The notes under the pieces are model-generated. The model was not told the DNA's origin, did no database searches, and was given only the letters and a program-made list of their open reading frames with translations. Below, piece after piece: positions 34,050 to 46,020 of a stretch of DNA of 64,000 bases. A program made the translations under genes and the position numbers. Numbering within the stretch: the first letter of the stretch is position 1; the number at the start of each line of letters is the position of its first letter. This stretch comes from Liriodendron chinense (lineage: Eukaryota > Streptophyta > Magnoliopsida > Magnoliales > Magnoliaceae): assembly GCA_003013855.2 (NCBI GenBank), contig ML058439.1, positions 62,001 through 126,000 on the forward strand. Direction: 5' to 3'.

Positions 34050-37000
34050 GTGCCAAGTTCGTCTAAAGAGTCGCATGAGTTTGAAGTCGAATCATATGAC
34101 TTTGACATCGAATTAGACTTCGAGCTCATGGGTCTGGACGAAGCTTGGGATGAGGAAGATGATGACCCGGCTCCCGAACTAGAGAATCTCCTCAAAAAGT
34201 TTGAATCTAAAGCCAATGTCGTAGCCGATGATTTCGAGATAGTAAACTTGGGGACACCTGAGATCCTTAGGGAAGTATGCATTGGAAAATTGTTGCCACC
34301 AGAGATAAAGTAGAGAATGATAGAGTTCCTAGCTCCAAGATTGTCCAACTTCGCGTTCTCATATGAAGACATGCCGGGGCTTGATGAAGAGCTCGTTGTA
34401 CACCATTTGCCAACCAAGGCAGATATGAAGCCAGTGAAGTAGAAACTTCGAAGAATGAAGCCAGAATGGGCTCTGAAAGTCCAAGATGAAGTCATCAAGC
34501 AATACAATGCGGGATTCTTGGTAGTCTCCAACTACCCTGAATGGCTCGCCAACATCGTACCAGTACCAAAGAAGGATGGCAAGGTTCGAATGTGCATCGA
34601 CTTCCGAGATCTCAACAAAGCCAGTCCTAAAGATGACTTCCCTTTGCCACATATCGACACTCTGGTCGACAACACTACTGGATACAAGATCTTCTCATTC
34701 ATGGATGGGTTCTCAGGTTACAATCAGATCAAGATGGTCGTCGAAGATCGCGAGAAGACATCGTTTATCACTCCCCGGGGAACCTTCTGTTACAAGGTAA
34801 TGCCGTTCGGTCTGAAGAACGCAGGAGCAACATATCAGCGAGCAATGACAGCACTATTCTACGACATGATGAACAAAGAGCTTGAAGTATATGTGGACGA
34901 TATGATCGTCAAATCTCGCACAGTCGAAGGACACTTTGAAGATCTGAAGAAGTTATTCAACAGATTAGAAAAGTATAAGCTCCGCCTTAACCCTCAGAAA
35001 TGTGTCTTCGGTGCAATGGGAGGTAAGCTCCTCAACTTTATGGTGAGCGAAGATGGCATCAGGGTCGACGAGACCAAAACCAGAGCAATCATCGAGATGC
35101 CCCCTCCTAGAACAGAGAAAGAAATTCGTGGCTTCCTCGGCAGAATTCAATACATCAGTCGTTTCATCGCACAGCTCACACCTATTTGTGAGCCCATTTT
35201 CAAGCTCCTTCGGAAGAACGTTCCAAAAGAATGGAATGATGATTGCCAAGTCGCCTTCAACCGCATCAAAAAGTATCTCATGAATCCGCCAGTTCTAGTG
35301 CTGCCCACTCCGGGACGACCACTATTGTTATACATCTCGGTAGCAGTAGAAGCCATTGGCTGTGTCCTCGGCCAGCACGACGAGACTGGGAAGAAGGAAC
35401 AGGCAATATACTACTTGACCCGAAAGTTCACCGACTATGAGACCAGGTATTCCCAGATCGAGAAGACTTGCCTCGCCCTAGTCTGGGCAACTCAGCGACT
35501 CCGTCAATACATGATTGCATTCCCTATTCTCCTACTCGCTCACATGGATCGTCTCAAGTACCTGTTCGAGAAACCAGCACTCACTGGAAGGATAGCTAAA
35601 TGGCAGCTACTCCTGTCTGAGTTCGACATCACCTATGTCACTCAGAAGGCAATCAAGGGGCAGGCCCTCGCCGATCACCTTGCCGCTCACTCTCTCCTGG
35701 ATTATCAACCGCTCAAGACGTTCTTTCCTGATGAAAATCTCTTGCTAATTGAAAATGAAGAAAAGAATAAAAAGGATGAGTGGACGTTATTCTTCGACGG
35801 CGCAGCAAATGCTAAAGGGAGTGGTATCGGAGCAATCCTATACTCTCCAGATGATGTCCCTATTCCTATCTCAAGGCGCATAGCATTCGAGTGCACCAAC
35901 AATATGGCAGAGTACAAAGCATGCATCGCGGGCTTAAGGGAAGCCATAATCTTGGGCGTCAAGAAGCTACGAGTATTTGAAGACTCGCAGCTTATCATCA
36001 ATCAGACCAATGGCGAATGGAAAACCAAGGATGAGAAGTTGATACCATATCATGTGTATCTTGAAAATCTGATCGAAGAATTCAAAGAAATCACCTTCTC
36101 ATACATGCCCAGAGCCAAGAATCAGTTTGCAGATGCTCTCGCCACACTCGCGTCAATGCTCGAGATCCCAAAAGGAGCTTCAGAATGGGAGCTCACAGTC
36201 AAAATTCAAGATGAACCTGCTTTCTGCTTGCAAATAGAAGAAGCCGAAGCTGTCCCTGATAAACCCTAGTATGCTGACATTAAGCAATATCTCGAAACCC
36301 AGGAGTATCCGGAGGCAGCAACAGCAACAGATCACCGAATCATCCAGCGTTTGGCCGGCCAGTTCACCATCAGTGGCGAAGTTTTGTACAAGCGATCCTA
36401 CAATCACATTCTCCTTCGATGCGTCGATGAAACAGAAGCTGCAAAGATCATGAAAGAAGTACACGAAGGAATCTGTGGCCCACACATGAACGGGCACATG
36501 ATGGCAAAGAAGATTCTGCGACTTGGCTACTATTGGCTCACCATGGAGACAGACTGCTGCCAGCACGTCAGAAAATGCTTCAAGTGTCAGGAGCATGCAA
36601 ATCAGATTCATGCCCCCTCATCAGAATTATACAACCTGACCACCCCCTGGCCCTTCTCCATGTGGGGACTCGACATCATCGGCAAGATTAGTCCCAAAGC
36701 ATCAAACGGTCATGAGTACATACTTGTGGTAGTCGACTACTTCACCAAGTGGGTAGAGGCAGCTTCCTACACCACAATTGCAGCATCTCAGGTGATCAAA
36801 TTCATGAAGAACAACATCATATGCCGGTATGGAATCCCCAATGCTATCATCACAGATAATGGTACCCCTTTCGTCAACAAGAAGATGGATGACTTCCTCA
36901 GCAAGTTCAAGATCCAACGTCATCGATCAAGCCCCTACCGTCCTCAGATGAATGGTGGGGTAAAAGCCGCAAACAAGGCAATCGTCAGGATACTCGAGAA

Positions 37001-37517
37001 GATGGTTGTGACCTATCGAGATTGGTCAGATATGCTCCCATATGCACTTTAGGCCTATCGAACGTCTGTACGATTTGCTACGGACGTCACTCCTTTCGAG
37101 CTTACTTATGGAATGGAAGCAGTTCTACCAATCGAGGTGGAAATACCATCACTATGGGTGATACTAGAAAGAGGAGTTGAAGAAGGAGAATGGCAACGGG
37201 CCAGATTCGATCAGTTGCAGCTAGTAGATGAGAAGCGCATGCGTGCATTAAGTCATTCTCAGTGTTATCAGAAAAGGATCGCTCGGGCTTACAACAAGAG
37301 AGTCCGAAAAAGAAGTTTCAAGGTAGGCGACATGGTCATGAAGAAGATTTTACCGTCGCACCTTCCAGATCCTAGAGGAAAGTTCAAACCCTTGTGGGAC
37401 GGACCGCTGATCATCAGTGAAGTACTTCCCGGAGGCGCCCTCAGACTCACCAACATGAGAGGGGTGGATCTTCCTGAGCTAATCAACGCCGACAAGGTGA
37501 AAATCTTTCACGGGTAA
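34050..37517 (+). pseudogene. pol: E pol: RT, RNase H, second RNase H, integrase
   Basis: One frame of 1156 codons with four stops, all TAG: 34311-34313, 34440-34442, 36268-36270 and 37050-37052. RT has FMDGFSGYNQI and YVDD (residues about 281-284). It is followed by an RNase H with the LLLYISVAVEAIG segment and then a second, archaeal-type RNase H starting LFFDGAANAKGSGIG (Asp about residue 583), the arrangement typical of Tat/Ogre elements. Integrase has the zinc region (HEGICGPHMNGH...CFKCQ), Asp 875 (WGLDIIG) and Asp 936 (TDNG). Residue 972, exactly 35 residues further on, is Lys (AAA 36963-36965) where the DDE motif requires Glu. The product would be inactive on both counts. Confidence 0.93.
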
Positions 37518-38653
37518 GTCATTCTGGCTTTATCAAGAGTTACTTTAATAGAGCTGAAGTTAAGTGGTCAAAGCTAAAACCTCTGAGAAATCATTTTCGT
37601 CCACCAACAAGTGTTTCAAATAAGGGGATTCAAAAGAAAAAATACAAAAAAAATATAAAAAAAAGAAGAAGGAAAAAAAGAGAATACAAAAAAAAAGAAG
37701 AGAAAAAAGAATATAAAAAAAAGAAGAAAAAAGAAAAGAAAAAGGGAAGCCAAAGCAAGGCACCCGAGAAAAATCAACCCAAGAAGAAACACAGTCATCC
37801 ATCCATTCATCTCAGAAGGGTATTTAGCTAAGACCAACAGCTCTATCATCGTAACTCAGGGTAAGGGCTGAAAGACTGCCATCGGCCGGCGATGACGGAT
37901 TCCCGACCTCTAGCCGTCGCCATTATCCAAAGATCCAGAAAAAAAAAGAAAAAAAAAGAAAAAAAAAGAAAATGTGTGCCTAAACAAAGAGGGCGGAGTG
38001 AAAACCCGAAAGGGCGCTCCGAGTAAAAACAGTGGGCATACAGCGGACTTGGTGAAAACTCGAAAGGGTACCAAGGGTAAAAACAGCATAGTTGCCAAGA
38101 GGCAGGCAAGATCAAACACCCGGGACGTGGTGAAAATTCGAAAGGGCGCCACGGGCAAAAATGATGGGAAAAGGCCTGCTGTGGTGAAAACTCGAAAGAG
38201 CGCTGCAGGCAAAAATGGCTCAAATAGAAAAAAAATTAAAAGTGCAGGTACCAAGAAATCAGACGGCCCAGATCGGTTCAAGCAGTGACAGTTCAAGAAT
38301 AAGAAGAAGTACAGTTGGGAACAAAGAGCTCTACAAACTCTGACAATCTTAGGAAGTAACAGTTTCCATTGCCTACACCTATAGGGAACCAAAGGAGCAC
38401 ACAAGTCAAATCTCAAGACATCGGTCAAAGCATTGGCCGGGCCCCAGTTCTGATTCCTATATCCCGACACAAAATCCAGACACACTCACAAGACAACTAA
38501 TGGCACAATAGATTTTCAACAATTTTCTCTTTTCATTAAATGCATCATATTTCTTTTACATATATCATATCATCTTTTTCAAAGAATACAAAAAAAATGC
38601 ATCATCATCAATTATATACTATGCAAAAAGGGATGTACAGGTGGCCAATACAA
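37518..38653 (+). other. E region after pol: A-rich tracts and 64-bp repeats
   Basis: 37620-37760 and 37930-37970 are A/G-rich low complexity. About 37997-38225 has four imperfect units of roughly 60 bp with the conserved core GTGAAAACTCGAAAGGGCGC followed by GGGCAAAAA or GGGTAAAAA. The Phe- or Lys-rich frames across these tracts are composition artefacts. 38520-38653 is AT-rich with nothing recognised. Confidence 0.6.
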
Positions 38654-41201
38654 TCAATCTCTACCCTCCTCTTCGGCCACATCAGGTAAGTCCTCTGACT
38701 CATAATGAGATAGTCTCGCTCTCAACCTGCTCACCTCCATACGCAGGTAATGCACCTCATCTCGCTCAAGGGTACAAATCACCGTCTCCTCATCAGACAA
38801 CCTCTGATCGACAGCTAATCTCCTCGACATCATCTCACAATGATACCGAAGTGTAGAAATCTCAGACAGCAAATGGCCATGAGTGGCCAAAAGGAAGCTA
38901 TGATCAATGAATGGGCGCTACTCAAAAGGTTCATATGAACCAGATGAAGAGCCGGCATCACCAAGGATATCCTGCTCATCCTCATCAGCAGTCTGGTGCC
39001 AGCAAGGGATACGTCGATACAGAGACTGCTCAACAACCCAGTACTGATATGGGGCGGTCGCCATCGGAAAGGCCCGCAACTCAAAACCAAGCAGATCGAC
39101 AGTCAAGTGACTCGCCCAAGATCCATCGACCCGAGTCCTAAAGTCAGAGGTTCTAGATGGAAGCGCTCGGCGTCTGATACCCGTAAAAGCAAAAAGAGGA
39201 ACATCCTGCTCATAACCAAATTGCCGCAGGAACCGGATAAGATGGTAAGAAAAGTAAGATCGAAAGCCTACCAACATCAGAGGAAGGCGGTGCGCATCGC
39301 AAAGCACTGGAGGAAGTGAAAGCCAAGATGACTCCCAACGAACGTTCCAGTCACGAAGCTCAGCGAACATCCTGCGATACAAGGGCTCACTCATCCTAGC
39401 TGTATGAGGAAGAAACTCCATGATATGCCGCATAAGGTCTGGGCGACGGGTGCTTGAAAATGGTACAGGAATAGTCAGCGAAAGACGCTCCCATAGCCAG
39501 ACCTAATCGCAAGAAGGAAAAGAAGTTCAGCTAGAGCAAAGCAATTCCTAACAAAGCAAGAAGGGAAAGACACAAAAAAGGTACCTGAAGAAATGCACAG
39601 AAGCCACGAAGGACACGGGTGCGGCCCAGGGCACAATCAGTCAGCCCATTAAACAGCTCGGCCAGGATGAGAGAAATGATCCCCTGCCGTCGGGTAGCTC
39701 GGCTCATCACCTCAAAAAGCAAAGGAGTCTGAGACCTGCGCCATCCCGATAATAGCACCTCAGCTATCAAGCAGAACATCAGTGCATTCCGAGCAAGAAT
39801 AGATCCAGCCACACTCCGAGGACCTGAAAAAAGATCATACAGCAAATCCAAGGAGAACACTACAGCATCCTGGCCGGCAGCTGCAGGATGAACAAGATAG
39901 GGGATCCCGAACCAGTTTTGGGGTGTGACAGTCTTCGGCAATGTCTTTGGCGAAAAATATTGAGCATAATCCCAAGGAAGGCCGGTCAAGCGCGCAAGCT
40001 CCTCCAAAGAGGGTCCCATCTCCATGTTGTTGAATGCAAACAAGTTCAACGAGAGGACTCAGTCAATCAGTGCAGCTCCGAGCATCTTCCAATCAATGTT
40101 AACTCTAGCCATATGAATCAAGCTGCCGAAGCCATAGGACTCCAAATCCCAAATCTCATAAGCTGACAAGCTGTCAAGCCAAGCAAGCAGCCGTGGTGAG
40201 CAAGAAGGACGAGGAAGCAACTGACAAGTCCTCACGGGTACCCCCTCCAGAACAAAAGGCCTAGAAATCAATGACAACTCATCGAGGATCGAAAGATCAA
40301 CGGGCGAAGGAGAAGGAAAAGCTGGAACCTCTGCAGACTCAACAACCCCTGACCTGCCCCCAGTAACGGCTATGTCTGATATAGTCGCATCACTGTCTGA
40401 AACTGTTACGACCTCAGCCGCATGAGAAGACTCGCCCACCTCATGAACAGAGTGCGCAAAGGACCGACGATCAGGATAAAGACGATACTCCCCATCAAAA
40501 GGGCTATCAGCAAGGATCACACCACACATCGTGGCATCCTGACCAATCTGACTGTCAAAGAATGCATCTGAACCATCCAGAAGGGTCCCGGCAACCCCGA
40601 TCAAAGAATCAACGGTCAGATCTGGACCTGCGGCCCTCTCCAACATAAAGTCGTGAATCCAATCATCATCCTGTCCAATCAAGGGGATCATCGAGGCATC
40701 CACACCGTCCATCATCAGGGGGACATCATCAATGATCACATCAATTCCACTCAAGCAAGTATGCCGCACATCTCGGCCCTCATCAAGAGCATCCAAACCG
40801 TCAAAGGTATCATCTGAACCATTCATACCATCCAAACATGAGATCAGCCCGTCTATGTCCATCATGCCCCCATCACCACCATCAATCACATCATCCATGT
40901 GGCCCACACTCAAGGGATGCATAGCCTCACCTATGTCCCATCTCATCATCCCATCCATACCATCCATTCCTCCCATAAGGAAGGACCCATTTAAATCAGA
41001 AATTTCAGCATGGCTGCCATTAATGGGGCCATTCAAAGCTCCACTAACCGCCATCCCTAATCCCTCATCAATGCCCCCAATCAATGCTCCATCTCCACCA
41101 TCTATTAAAGAAAGCCCTCCATTATTAAAGCCTTCAACATTTTCTCAAGTGTGGGACCCACCATGGACAGCCCCCACAACCCCTAAATCTTCACCATCCA
41201 T
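38654..41201 (-). pseudogene. Antisense DUF7745-type gene with intron, in E
   Basis: The minus-strand gene starts at the ATG at 41201. A Met/Asp/Gly-rich acidic N-terminal region of about 300 codons is followed by MEMGPSLEELARLTGLPW (about 40005-39950) and further sequence matching plant DUF7745-type proteins, which are common in transposon-derived genes. Exon 1 (41201-39585) ends FLQ. An 82-base intron, 39584-39503 (CAG/GTACC...GATTAG), is phase 0 and joins to VWLWERLSL. Exon 2 contains a WLSLPPVL...FLRQFGYEQ region and a coiled-coil C-terminus ending at 38654. Breaks are TGA early in exon 1, TGA near 40057 and TAG at 38918-38920. The function is unknown. It lies antisense between pol and the 3' LTR of E. 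Confidence 0.78.
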
Positions 41202-42000
41202 TGCTTGAGAAAGGACAAACTAAGAAGAGGATAAAAGGAGAATGAAAGAAGAGACAATGAAGAGATTCATGGCTGGATCGAAAAGTCAGGTACAGGGAGG
41301 AGGGAGACAGCAACCAGAGGAATGTTCTCACTGTCCGAACCAGAGCCAGCCCAGACCGCACAAGAGGCGAGTCTTGCAGGCTGCCCCTACGGACGCCCTC
41401 CCTCTCTCTCTGTGGGATTGGCTCCATGGTTCTTGGTAGGTGAGGCTGACAGTCCACATCAGCAGATGGCACCCTGAGGGCCGCCCAAGGCCCCAATCCA
41501 CTCCAGATTTCGTTTGAGGTCAATCAGAATCATTGGAAAGGTACCCCACCTATCCAATCAGGAAGTCATGCGGCCAACATGGGCTTGATCAAGTCAAAGA
41601 GAAGGAAAATTGATAAAGAGGGGCCCACAAGCAATCCAAGCCGTTCAAAGACTAGATCAGCATGATCTAAACCATGGAAAAGATTACATGAGTCACCAAA
41701 TAGCAAGATCAAGGGTTTGATCATCAAGAAAGAGGGCCAGAGTCCAAGATCTGATCATCAAGTGGGCCCACAGGGCCAAATCAAGCAATCTGAACCGTTC
41801 AAGTCATCATCCATGCAGTTAAGAAGTCTCATCTTCCACAAGTCATAAAGAAATGAATCGAAAGTCAAAGCATCCAGACATCATCAAGGAATTTGAGACA
41901 AGTCAAAGGTTGTATAGTCATTCAGAAAATTTTGATACAGAAGAGGATAAAAGCAAAAAGAAGAAGGTCATACATCAAGTAAGCTGAATACAAAAGCAGG
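41202..42000 (-). other. Spacer between the two antisense genes
   Basis: On the minus strand the 200 bp before the ATG at 41201 are C/T-rich, like a plant transcript leader or the end of a leader intron (CTTCTTAG at about 41222-41229). I see no clear TATA box. 41560-42000 contains repeated 'gatcatcaag' and 'aagtca' words without longer structure. Confidence 0.4.
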
Positions 42001-43462
42001 CTACAAGTCACCAACATAGTCGTCATCATCCCTCCTCTCGTCCCGCTCTCGACGGTGAAGATCCATCAAAGGCGCTGTCACTGAGCCTCCAGCGTATCTA
42101 CGACGGTCCCCTGGAACATAGAGCGGAGGAAGCAGAGGCCCCTGGCCTTACAGCAAATACCGCTCGTCATAGTCGCGATCCGGGATCGTGAAACGAAACC
42201 CGGGCTGACCCACAAGAGCATCAGCTATCTCATCAGCTGGGATCTGAGCAGCTGGAGGAGGTGCAGAACAAGGGACCCGAGCCACCCCAGTGACCTGCCG
42301 AAGCAGCCTCCCAAATACCACTGAAATGATTCAGCGTCAGAAAGCATGATACGGAGGCATGAAGCATCATATTCCTTCACACGTTGAGGGGTGTAGTAGA
42401 GAGGGAAGTTGGCATACGGCATCCGAGCAAGCTACAGCAAGTGAGATCCTCACAATCAGTTACAATACAACACGAGGGATAAGGAAAGCAAGATACTTAC
42501 ATCTTCAACGGTCAATCCATCTATGTCAGCACGCCAGTTGTTCCCAGAGACTCGAGAGTTCCGCTGACGATTTTGTTCATGCCAGTACATGTGGCGATAT
42601 AAAGGCAGCTCAATGTCATCCCGTATCCTCGGAGCAAGTCTGGGCAAGGGCACACCTAACGATTAGAGAAAGAAAGAAGACTGATGTCTCCAAGGAAGGT
42701 GAAAGAAGAATACCTCAACGACAGGCCAGAAACCTGTGTAGGACCGGCTATTCCAACTGGTTTTATCCAGACCCTGGAAAATATGAGTTAGGATAGCCCT
42801 GTTCCAATTGTAGGGATGATGAAGATCCTCAACCAAATGAGGAAATTTAGGATCAACCCTCTCATTCGCGTGGCAGAGAAGGAAGGACCCGAAGGCATAA
42901 GTAATTATGGCCCGTGCTTTGTGGAGGGCCTCTAGCTCGGTAGTAGGGGTGACGGTAGCAAAGGTGTTGTAGAACCATCGCATTTTTACTTGATGGCCCT
43001 GAAATTCATCCTTGGGTGGGACGTCACCGACAAGCCGTAGCCAGTTAGTGGAAGTGATAGGAGCAAGAGAGCCAACCTGGGGAACAACTGCCCCATGAAA
43101 TGGAAAGCCGATTTGCATATATATATCAAGGGGAGTTATTCCCCACTCGCCACAAGGGAGTTGAAAGGTGTGGGTCTCATCCCGCCACCTCTCGTAAAGA
43201 GCCGCGAGCATCATGTGGTTAGCACTGTTATTATGGAAGCGTAAGGTAAGGAGGCCAGCAAAAGGAGTGTCAGCCAAAACTCGTTCAAGCAAAGGCTGTG
43301 GATGTTCACCCAGTTATCCCAGTGATCCCTAGTACCTCGACCCTTGATGGCGGGAAGAGGTTGGTGCTCCATAGCCAAGGAACACATATGGGTCCCTCGG
43401 TGGGTAATGAAGGCTGGATCATCCTCATCAATCACCCGGCGTCCTCTTGTACCGTCCGCCAT
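42001..43462 (-). pseudogene. Antisense plant-mobile-domain gene, in E
   Basis: The minus-strand gene starts at the ATG at 43462. After a frame change near 43290 it encodes a plant mobile domain (PMD, the MAIN/MAIL family): ERWRDETHTFQLPCGEWG, then ITPLDIYMQIGFP, at about 43195-43110. A candidate short intron (42713-42656, GAG/GTATTC...GTTAG) ends exon 1, but its exon frames do not match as they stand. Exon 2 runs to 42501. The next intron, 42500-42432 (GAT/GTAAGT...CTGTAG, 69 bases), is phase 0 and leads into LARMPYANFPLYY. A frame change near 42310 and one TAA interrupt a hydrophilic tail with Arg/Asp-rich sequence ending at 42001. PMD proteins of the host act in transcript regulation and silencing of transposons. 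Confidence 0.82.
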
Positions 43463-46020
43463 TGAATCCTACAAGCTTGGCAAGGTAAGTCCCTATCCTT
43501 TACCTGTTAAAATCCAAATTATCATCCAGGAAACCCATGGGATTGGACTCATATTCAAATGCAAAATCCAAAGTCCAACTCCATGTGTTACCTAGGTTAT
43601 GTGTTGGGCCCATTAGAGAAAGCAAGGCTCACCTTAAAGAAGGTTGCATGTCATGCCTTAGGCAAGAAAAGTCCATCATTCAAGGACACATTTTGGACAA
43701 CAAACGCACTGAAGTGCCATAAGATCAACAAGGGATAAGAATCCTACTTCACATGAGAAGCCCCTCTTCAAAGTCCATATGTGGCCAAGGATTGATCTAC
43801 TTTTTATACCAAGGCCATGATTCTCATTTAGGATGTTTCCATCTTTTTACACATGCACATGGACAAGTGGGGAATAGGAAGGAAATAGGCCCCAAGAGCA
43901 ACCCAAATGCCTCATCTCAATGGATTAAAGGGAGCACATAGCCCACTTGAAGAACATGAGGACCCATTCATGGGTTAACCATGGGCACCCCTATGTGCAT
44001 CATCTTGATGAAAGTTTTGACTATGAGAGTACAACATGGCGGCCTACCCACAAACATATGAATCAAAGAAGCTAATGGTAAAAATTTGATGCACATAGCC
44101 CACATGAAGAACCAAAGTTGGAAATGTCCATGCAAGGACAAGTTTGGGCAACTTATGTGCACCAATTTCTTTACAAAAAAAAAGGGGGGACCATTTGAGC
44201 ACAAGAGGGCATGGCTTGGTGAGTCACCAAACCATCATGAAAATGACTAAGAATGGTATACATAGCCCACTTGAAGATCAAAATCCAAAATGACCCAAAG
44301 CATGGGACAAAATTGGGCAACTTATGGGTATCATTCTTTCTTACAAATTGAAAGAAAAATCACTCATCTTTGAGAATGATGGTGGATGACCCACCAAGCA
44401 CCCCAAGAGTTCAAGAAGCTATGGTTGCATGGATAGCTCACTTGAAGAGGGATCATCCATTTGAGATTGATAACATTGAAGGAAACTCTTGAGAACCACT
44501 TTCCTACCATATGAGAAAACCATTTGAACTTAGTGAGATTGTTGAAACAAGTCACTCATGGGACTTGTAGATGATCAAGTAACTCAAGTCCTCCATCCAT
44601 CAAAAGAAAAGGCATGAAAGGAAAAAATCCTACATGAATAAAGTGTAGTGGTGCACACATGGTCCAAAGAAATCCAAGTTTCAATGAGGGCCTAAAAGCC
44701 CATCCATATGGAAAAATTCTAAGGAACCCACCATACTTTGTGAACAAGGATGTACATCATAATCAAAAGATGGTGGAAGATTTGGGCTACTTGTCCATGA
44801 AGGCCCAACTAAGAATTCTAGCCCACTTGAAGATCCAAGTAAAGAATGGGCTAGTCACCTTTGTCCATACACATGTGAAGAAAGATGGGGCCACCTTAAG
44901 TGAGCCTATGAGCCCAAAACTTGAGGTGGGCCCTACCATTCCTATGGGCCCAAACCTTGGAAAGAAGATGGAAAAGAAAAGAAAACCCCAAAGGAAATGA
45001 CAAGAAAGAGAAAGTAAGAGGAAGCCCAAAATGAAGCATTGGGCCCATCAAATACACCAAGGGCCATGACTTCACTTTTAGCCCATTTGATACACATGAA
45101 AAGAGGCCCAACTCCCATGAAGAAAGATAAGATATTTTACCATGCACACTTGATGGACATGGTAAAATTGCCCTTTACATACACATGAAGGGAGAGTGAA
45201 AGAAGAAAAGAAAGAATGAAATGGAAGCTTGCAAGGTCCTTCTCTATGCACCACCTTTAAAAGAGATTGGAGATCTAGAAAAGGCCAAAAACACTTGGGC
45301 CCACCCTCACTCCTCTTGGAATAGCTACATGGAGAAAAGAAAGGAGTCATGAGAAGAAACAATTAAGAAGGAAAAAGACAAGAGAGAAAGGGAGTGGTCC
45401 ATACCTTTACCACTCACCAAAGAGGGACCACCTTGCTGTCCCAAAGCTTCTCTAAGGCCCACCACTTGAGAGAAGCAAAGAACCACCAAAAGAGAGAGAA
45501 AAACTTTAAGAAAGAAAGAGTATGAGAGAGAGAAGAGAGAGATTGCATGGTGGAGGGGGCAAGGGTGCCCCATGTTATATAGAAAAGGGGAGGGCACCCC
45601 TTTACCCAACCCACTGAAAAAACCAGTGGGCAGGGACGGTTTGGGCAGTGCCCAGGGGGCCGTCCTACCCTCACTTTAGTTGAAACGACTTCTCACCCCC
45701 TCTCCTTGGGAAGAACTCCTCCTTGGGAAAGGTGGTTGCAAGTGAATCTTGTACCTCCATGTAAGAATGAAGTGATGAAAGAGAATGAAGAGAAAAAGTA
45801 AGGAATCTCACCAAAATCTCATCTTGTGAGAAATTGGTGAGAAATTGGCTTGATGATGTGGAAAAGTTTCATGAAATTTTCAAGGAAAAGAAAGAAAAAA
45901 TTGACTTGGTCAAACAGTGATCTCAACCATTCAAAGTCATGACCTGATGATCTGAACCAGTCTAAGAAGAATCCTCGGAATCTCCGCCCTTGATTACTGT
46001 TTACTTGTACAAGTTTGTTG
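43463..46020 (-). other. Long non-coding region upstream of the antisense genes
   Basis: No coding frame has family features. From about 43938 a degenerate unit of 155-170 bp recurs, marked by 'agcccacttgaaga' near 43938, 44092, 44262, 44430 and 44818. About 45470-45545 is rich in GA on the plus strand, therefore CT-rich as a minus-strand leader, and lies just downstream of the TATA-like site at 45575-45581. Confidence 0.5.
45575..45581 (-). promoter_or_regulatory. Candidate promoter for the antisense genes
   Basis: TATATAA on the minus strand (in CTATATAAC) is followed 30-110 bases downstream by a C/T-rich stretch resembling the pyrimidine patch of plant promoters. It points towards the antisense PMD gene, whose ATG is about 2.1 kb downstream, so a leader intron would probably be needed. 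This is position and composition only. Confidence 0.35.

Noticed and set aside
37560..38485. Phe-rich minus-strand frames of 77-191 codons that look like membrane proteins
   Set aside because: They are translations of A-rich low-complexity tracts and the GTGAAAA repeats after E pol. No start context or family features.
42656..42713. A firm first intron in the antisense PMD gene
   Set aside because: GT and AG ends are present, but it is only 58 bases and the flanking frames do not match, so it is mentioned only as a candidate.
44659..45674. Several overlapping frames of 80-113 codons in E's 3' region
   Set aside because: Purine-rich composition gives open frames on both strands. No conserved motif, and the region is a degenerate 155-170-bp repeat.
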